DNA from: Neobacillus bataviensis
GTDB taxonomy: Bacteria; Bacillota; Bacilli; Bacillales_B; DSM-18226
Reading direction: 5' to 3'
Assembly (NCBI RefSeq): GCF_019969725.1
Contig: NZ_JAHXYW010000016.1
Coordinates: forward strand, 18,183 to 82,182
Length of the DNA stretch: 64,000 nucleotides
The position numbers and the translations under genes are program-made. Every line of letters begins with the position of its first letter. Position 1 is the stretch's first letter. Positions 62,901 to 64,000 of this stretch are shown here, piece after piece. The notes beneath the pieces are model-generated. The model had not been told where the DNA came from. It saw only the letters and a list, made by a program, of their open reading frames with translations, and did not search any database.

Positions 62901-63763
62901 ATAATTGGGAAAAAATCTTTGATATTCTGAATGACTATTTGTATTGGTTATCAAATGAAAGTAACGGTACTAGTTGTTACCTTCATTTTGGTTATGACAG
63001 GTATCCAACAGAACTTGCCTTACGAGAAACCTATTTAATGATCGATGAGCTGTTAACAAGGAAAAAACTACGGGAAGTGCGAACAGAATATCTCGGACGT
63101 TTACAAGATAGTGACAACCTAAAAATGAGTGGCGGCGTTACTCAATGCGTGTTCTGTGGAAATGTGTTTTCATCTTCTCAAGTTCATCAACTCAGTGATG
63201 GCAGGCAAAGATGCTTTACTTGCAATGAGTCAGCTATTGACGATGTTTTACAGGTTGAGCCTCTCTATAACCAAGTTCGTCAATTATTCACTGAATTATA
63301 TCTAGTGCCTTTGCCAGCAGATATCGAGGTTTCGGTGCTAAGTGCTGCAGAGATCCACAAAATAAGCGGCTTACCTTTTATTCCAGAAGCGGGGCAGCCT
63401 CGTTTAACCGGTAAAGCAAGCATGGATGTTCATGGTAAGCTTAAAGTTTTAGTAGAAAATGGGTCGCCAAAAATATATACGCTCGCTACTTTAGCCCACG
63501 AACTGACCCATATTTGGCAGTTTGAAAATTTAGAGATGGAAAAGCTAACGCATGAAGAGATTGAAGGATTTGCCTCATGGGTCGAAGTACACATGATGAC
63601 CCATCTGGGAGAAATCCCTTACGCCAACCTGCTCAAACAACAACTCCTAAACCGGCAAGATGAATACGGCAAAGGGTACCGTCTCATCCTTGAAAAATTA
63701 GCCAGACAATCAGATACTGCCAATCCGTTTGAATTGTATGCTGCTGAGGAGGTTGGGATGTAA
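59918..63763 (+). CDS. Membrane protein: degenerate SF2-helicase-like core plus DA1-like LIM-peptidase
   Basis: A 1,281-aa protein, last gene of the operon. Five hydrophobic segments lie at about 2-25, 36-52, 70-93, 175-198 and 205-222. A region arranged like an SF2 helicase follows: ILIIAHSHHAAEEAVVWL (about 350-367), VLVVSPDIL, then LLQAEKL where a DExx box would be, and a second RecA-like half (HIVSPPYLIRDYLA, about 624-637). Walker A is not recognisable. After a DUF1998-like segment comes a CxxC...DGR..CxxC finger (CVFC, LSDGRQRCFTC, SAIDD, about 1077-1109). A zinc-peptidase motif, AHELTHIW (about 1193-1200), with a downstream EEIEGF completes the module. Finger plus peptidase follow the pattern of plant DA1. 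Peptidase activity is likely; helicase activity is not. Confidence 0.8.
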   Translation: MNLLALLLGSLVVFVISFILLYTANLSQEQRYKQLLLPAAALFTSLPLLLFDDSLTRFYEIFLDKQMSNLIPYIQLLINLSFLLAFLFVKWCWRMVGRLSFNSLGTKTKTYRWLSWIDTLPKKAKAIFYPEDLVNRTKTKLFAPGTVSLVYIKSRGQILLKKEWTYLSWFFKYASIFPMVLLVLLIIASVYHLSLIQNLPKYPIISIVLLMEIAWFLNGRKAAYREGFIEGNDAIPTRLATYEELFKQYKELWEDGLLADGIIKENKLFPHRTNHFSYENLSSDPEHQLIMNAICEGIKKKNLIIDESYTRMMLEIIQEQDVLIEDVIYEDFSSYFFPALYHLLTQNKKILIIAHSHHAAEEAVVWLTNGISEVAGIDQVWKVSTFLDALEQNINSDVLVVSPDILQENRFLQYLSQLEKTKRLEGIMLLQAEKLIPTYSTILHAFNLNVRELIGKKPQYIILTEWYEGLEPAIRTVLQCEPRDLVASSSISQNLLYMVWKKEGEHIFQQTILPKMSHRQIEAEVVLSLPAIKANIEPVHFIHQRKTTVNESIQEIMDAKSALFELGFDLDTLDHFLKRMRIHEQNLSIPSDDFSFLLIRDHHYNLVDRLNMWKGAGKMASFVHIVSPPYLIRDYLANQLEFFMSTNRTIAPLAPRLSQSVWSIAYYLLERLCHFYLNEEEIENYLRKAKINSYRSMVEGVHELFSIAFGPKLDYRLNIESRELVRFDRTKRDFVRQTQFRIPYTAKEKILPRGFRFIEIRHNNKCISEIYEGHFFQQYLPSQFHSFNGELYKIQKVDLEHGVVEVSFEPLFEQKYYRPTMEYQIRKLTETGCYENKTISYERVEVSIREMQADVRVRTCGYVELSQMLNLKSMKLHSFHQDEEIIREYENGHLLRMAIRSKEGTILNPAQIKFTLALLLNELFLSLFPETHHFVKVCTRLDGSFFDETDTISKKLQLITPSLRMDGETKDEGQIIIYIIEDSPVHLGILEAIRDNWEKIFDILNDYLYWLSNESNGTSCYLHFGYDRYPTELALRETYLMIDELLTRKKLREVRTEYLGRLQDSDNLKMSGGVTQCVFCGNVFSSSQVHQLSDGRQRCFTCNESAIDDVLQVEPLYNQVRQLFTELYLVPLPADIEVSVLSAAEIHKISGLPFIPEAGQPRLTGKASMDVHGKLKVLVENGSPKIYTLATLAHELTHIWQFENLEMEKLTHEEIEGFASWVEVHMMTHLGEIPYANLLKQQLLNRQDEYGKGYRLILEKLARQSDTANPFELYAAEEVGM

Positions 63764-63786
63764 AAGATTTCACAGGAGATTCCACA

Positions 63787-63840
63787 GGGACGGTTCTCAT
63801 GGCTCAAAATATGTTTGGTGCAGACCAGAAGAACCGTCCC
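63787..63840. repeat. Palindromic repeat GGGACGGTTCT / AGAACCGTCCC, copy 2
   Basis: Arms at 63787-63797 and 63830-63840, the same as the copy at 15567. CATGGCT follows the left arm in both, and the central parts differ. It lies 24 bp after the last gene of the tubulin-like operon and could act as its terminator-like hairpin. Confidence 0.85.
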
Positions 63841-63879
63841 CCTGGCCATCTTGAAACAAAAAAGACTCCTTAATGATAT

Positions 63880-64000
63880 TATCCCCTTTAAGTAGACAGT
63901 GTAAAAAAGCCCGCTAATTTGGCGGGAATGATACACTACTACTTGGAGGGGATTTTTTATGGCTAAAAAGGGGACAAAATTTCAATCCTATACAGAGGAA
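63880..64000 (+). mobile_element. Left part of a second IS3-family element, cut by window end
   Basis: The end sequence TATCCCC...AAGTAGACAGT aligns over 21 nt with both ends of the element at 5187-6605. A GCCCGC/GCGGG hairpin and a ribosome site (TTGGAGGGG) precede the start of an orfA-like gene. Its first residues are similar but not identical, so it is a related element, not the same copy. Confidence 0.85.
63959..64000 (+). CDS. IS3-family orfA, first 14 codons only
   Basis: Reads MAKKGTKFQSYTEE against MKKKGTKFNKYTEE in the orfA at 6230-6544. The rest lies outside the window. Confidence 0.82.
   Translation, partial: MAKKGTKFQSYTEE

Overview
The window looks like a chromosomal segment of a spore-forming Bacillaceae bacterium (Bacillus, Neobacillus or Peribacillus type). 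It has strong AGGAGG ribosome sites with frequent TTG/GTG starts and intrinsic terminators. It also has a tyrosine-type T-box leader, a B. subtilis-like puc (xanthine dehydrogenase) cluster, a YjcZ-type small sporulation protein and Spo0A-box-like sites. No rRNA, tRNA or CRISPR array was seen.

Layout. 1-5.1 kb: 3' part of an AAA+ regulator that lacks the GAFTGA loop; a TetR repressor divergent from a carboxymuconolactone-decarboxylase-like gene and a cupin gene, with three operator-like sites between them; a GH18 lipoprotein. 5.2-6.6 kb: an IS3-family element inserted in the loop of an older hairpin. 6.7-14.2 kb: flavin amine oxidase, a small membrane protein with its XRE regulator, a DUF4386 protein, a T-box-controlled phenylalanine hydroxylase-GTP cyclohydrolase operon, a cytochrome P450 and a YjcZ-like gene. 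14.2-14.9 kb: three 104-bp non-coding tandem repeats. 14.9-20 kb: five-gene molybdenum hydroxylase (puc) cluster.

20-48.7 kb: an exported and toxin region. Two large paralogous secreted subtilisin-like proteases carry cohesin-like and dockerin modules and share promoter motifs. They are followed by a Tc (ABC) toxin locus: a fused TcB-TcC protein of about 2,514 aa and a TcA protein of 3,299 aa with four peptidoglycan-binding-like repeats at its N-terminus. Downstream lie a decayed third protease and a short copy of the pucA 3' end, which suggests an old segmental duplication around the toxin genes.

48.8-52 kb: small and hypothetical genes, a SinI-like micropeptide, a PP2C-type phosphatase and a Nudix hydrolase. 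52.1-63.8 kb: a tight four-gene operon that is the best candidate for an undescribed system. It encodes a membrane-anchored VWA protein, a 1,119-aa tubulin/FtsZ-like protein, a coiled-coil protein with two membrane helices, and a 1,281-aa membrane protein. That last protein joins a degenerate SF2-helicase-like core to a C-terminal LIM-like zinc finger plus HExxH peptidase resembling plant DA1. The window ends with a palindromic repeat also found at 15.6 kb and the start of a second IS3-family element.
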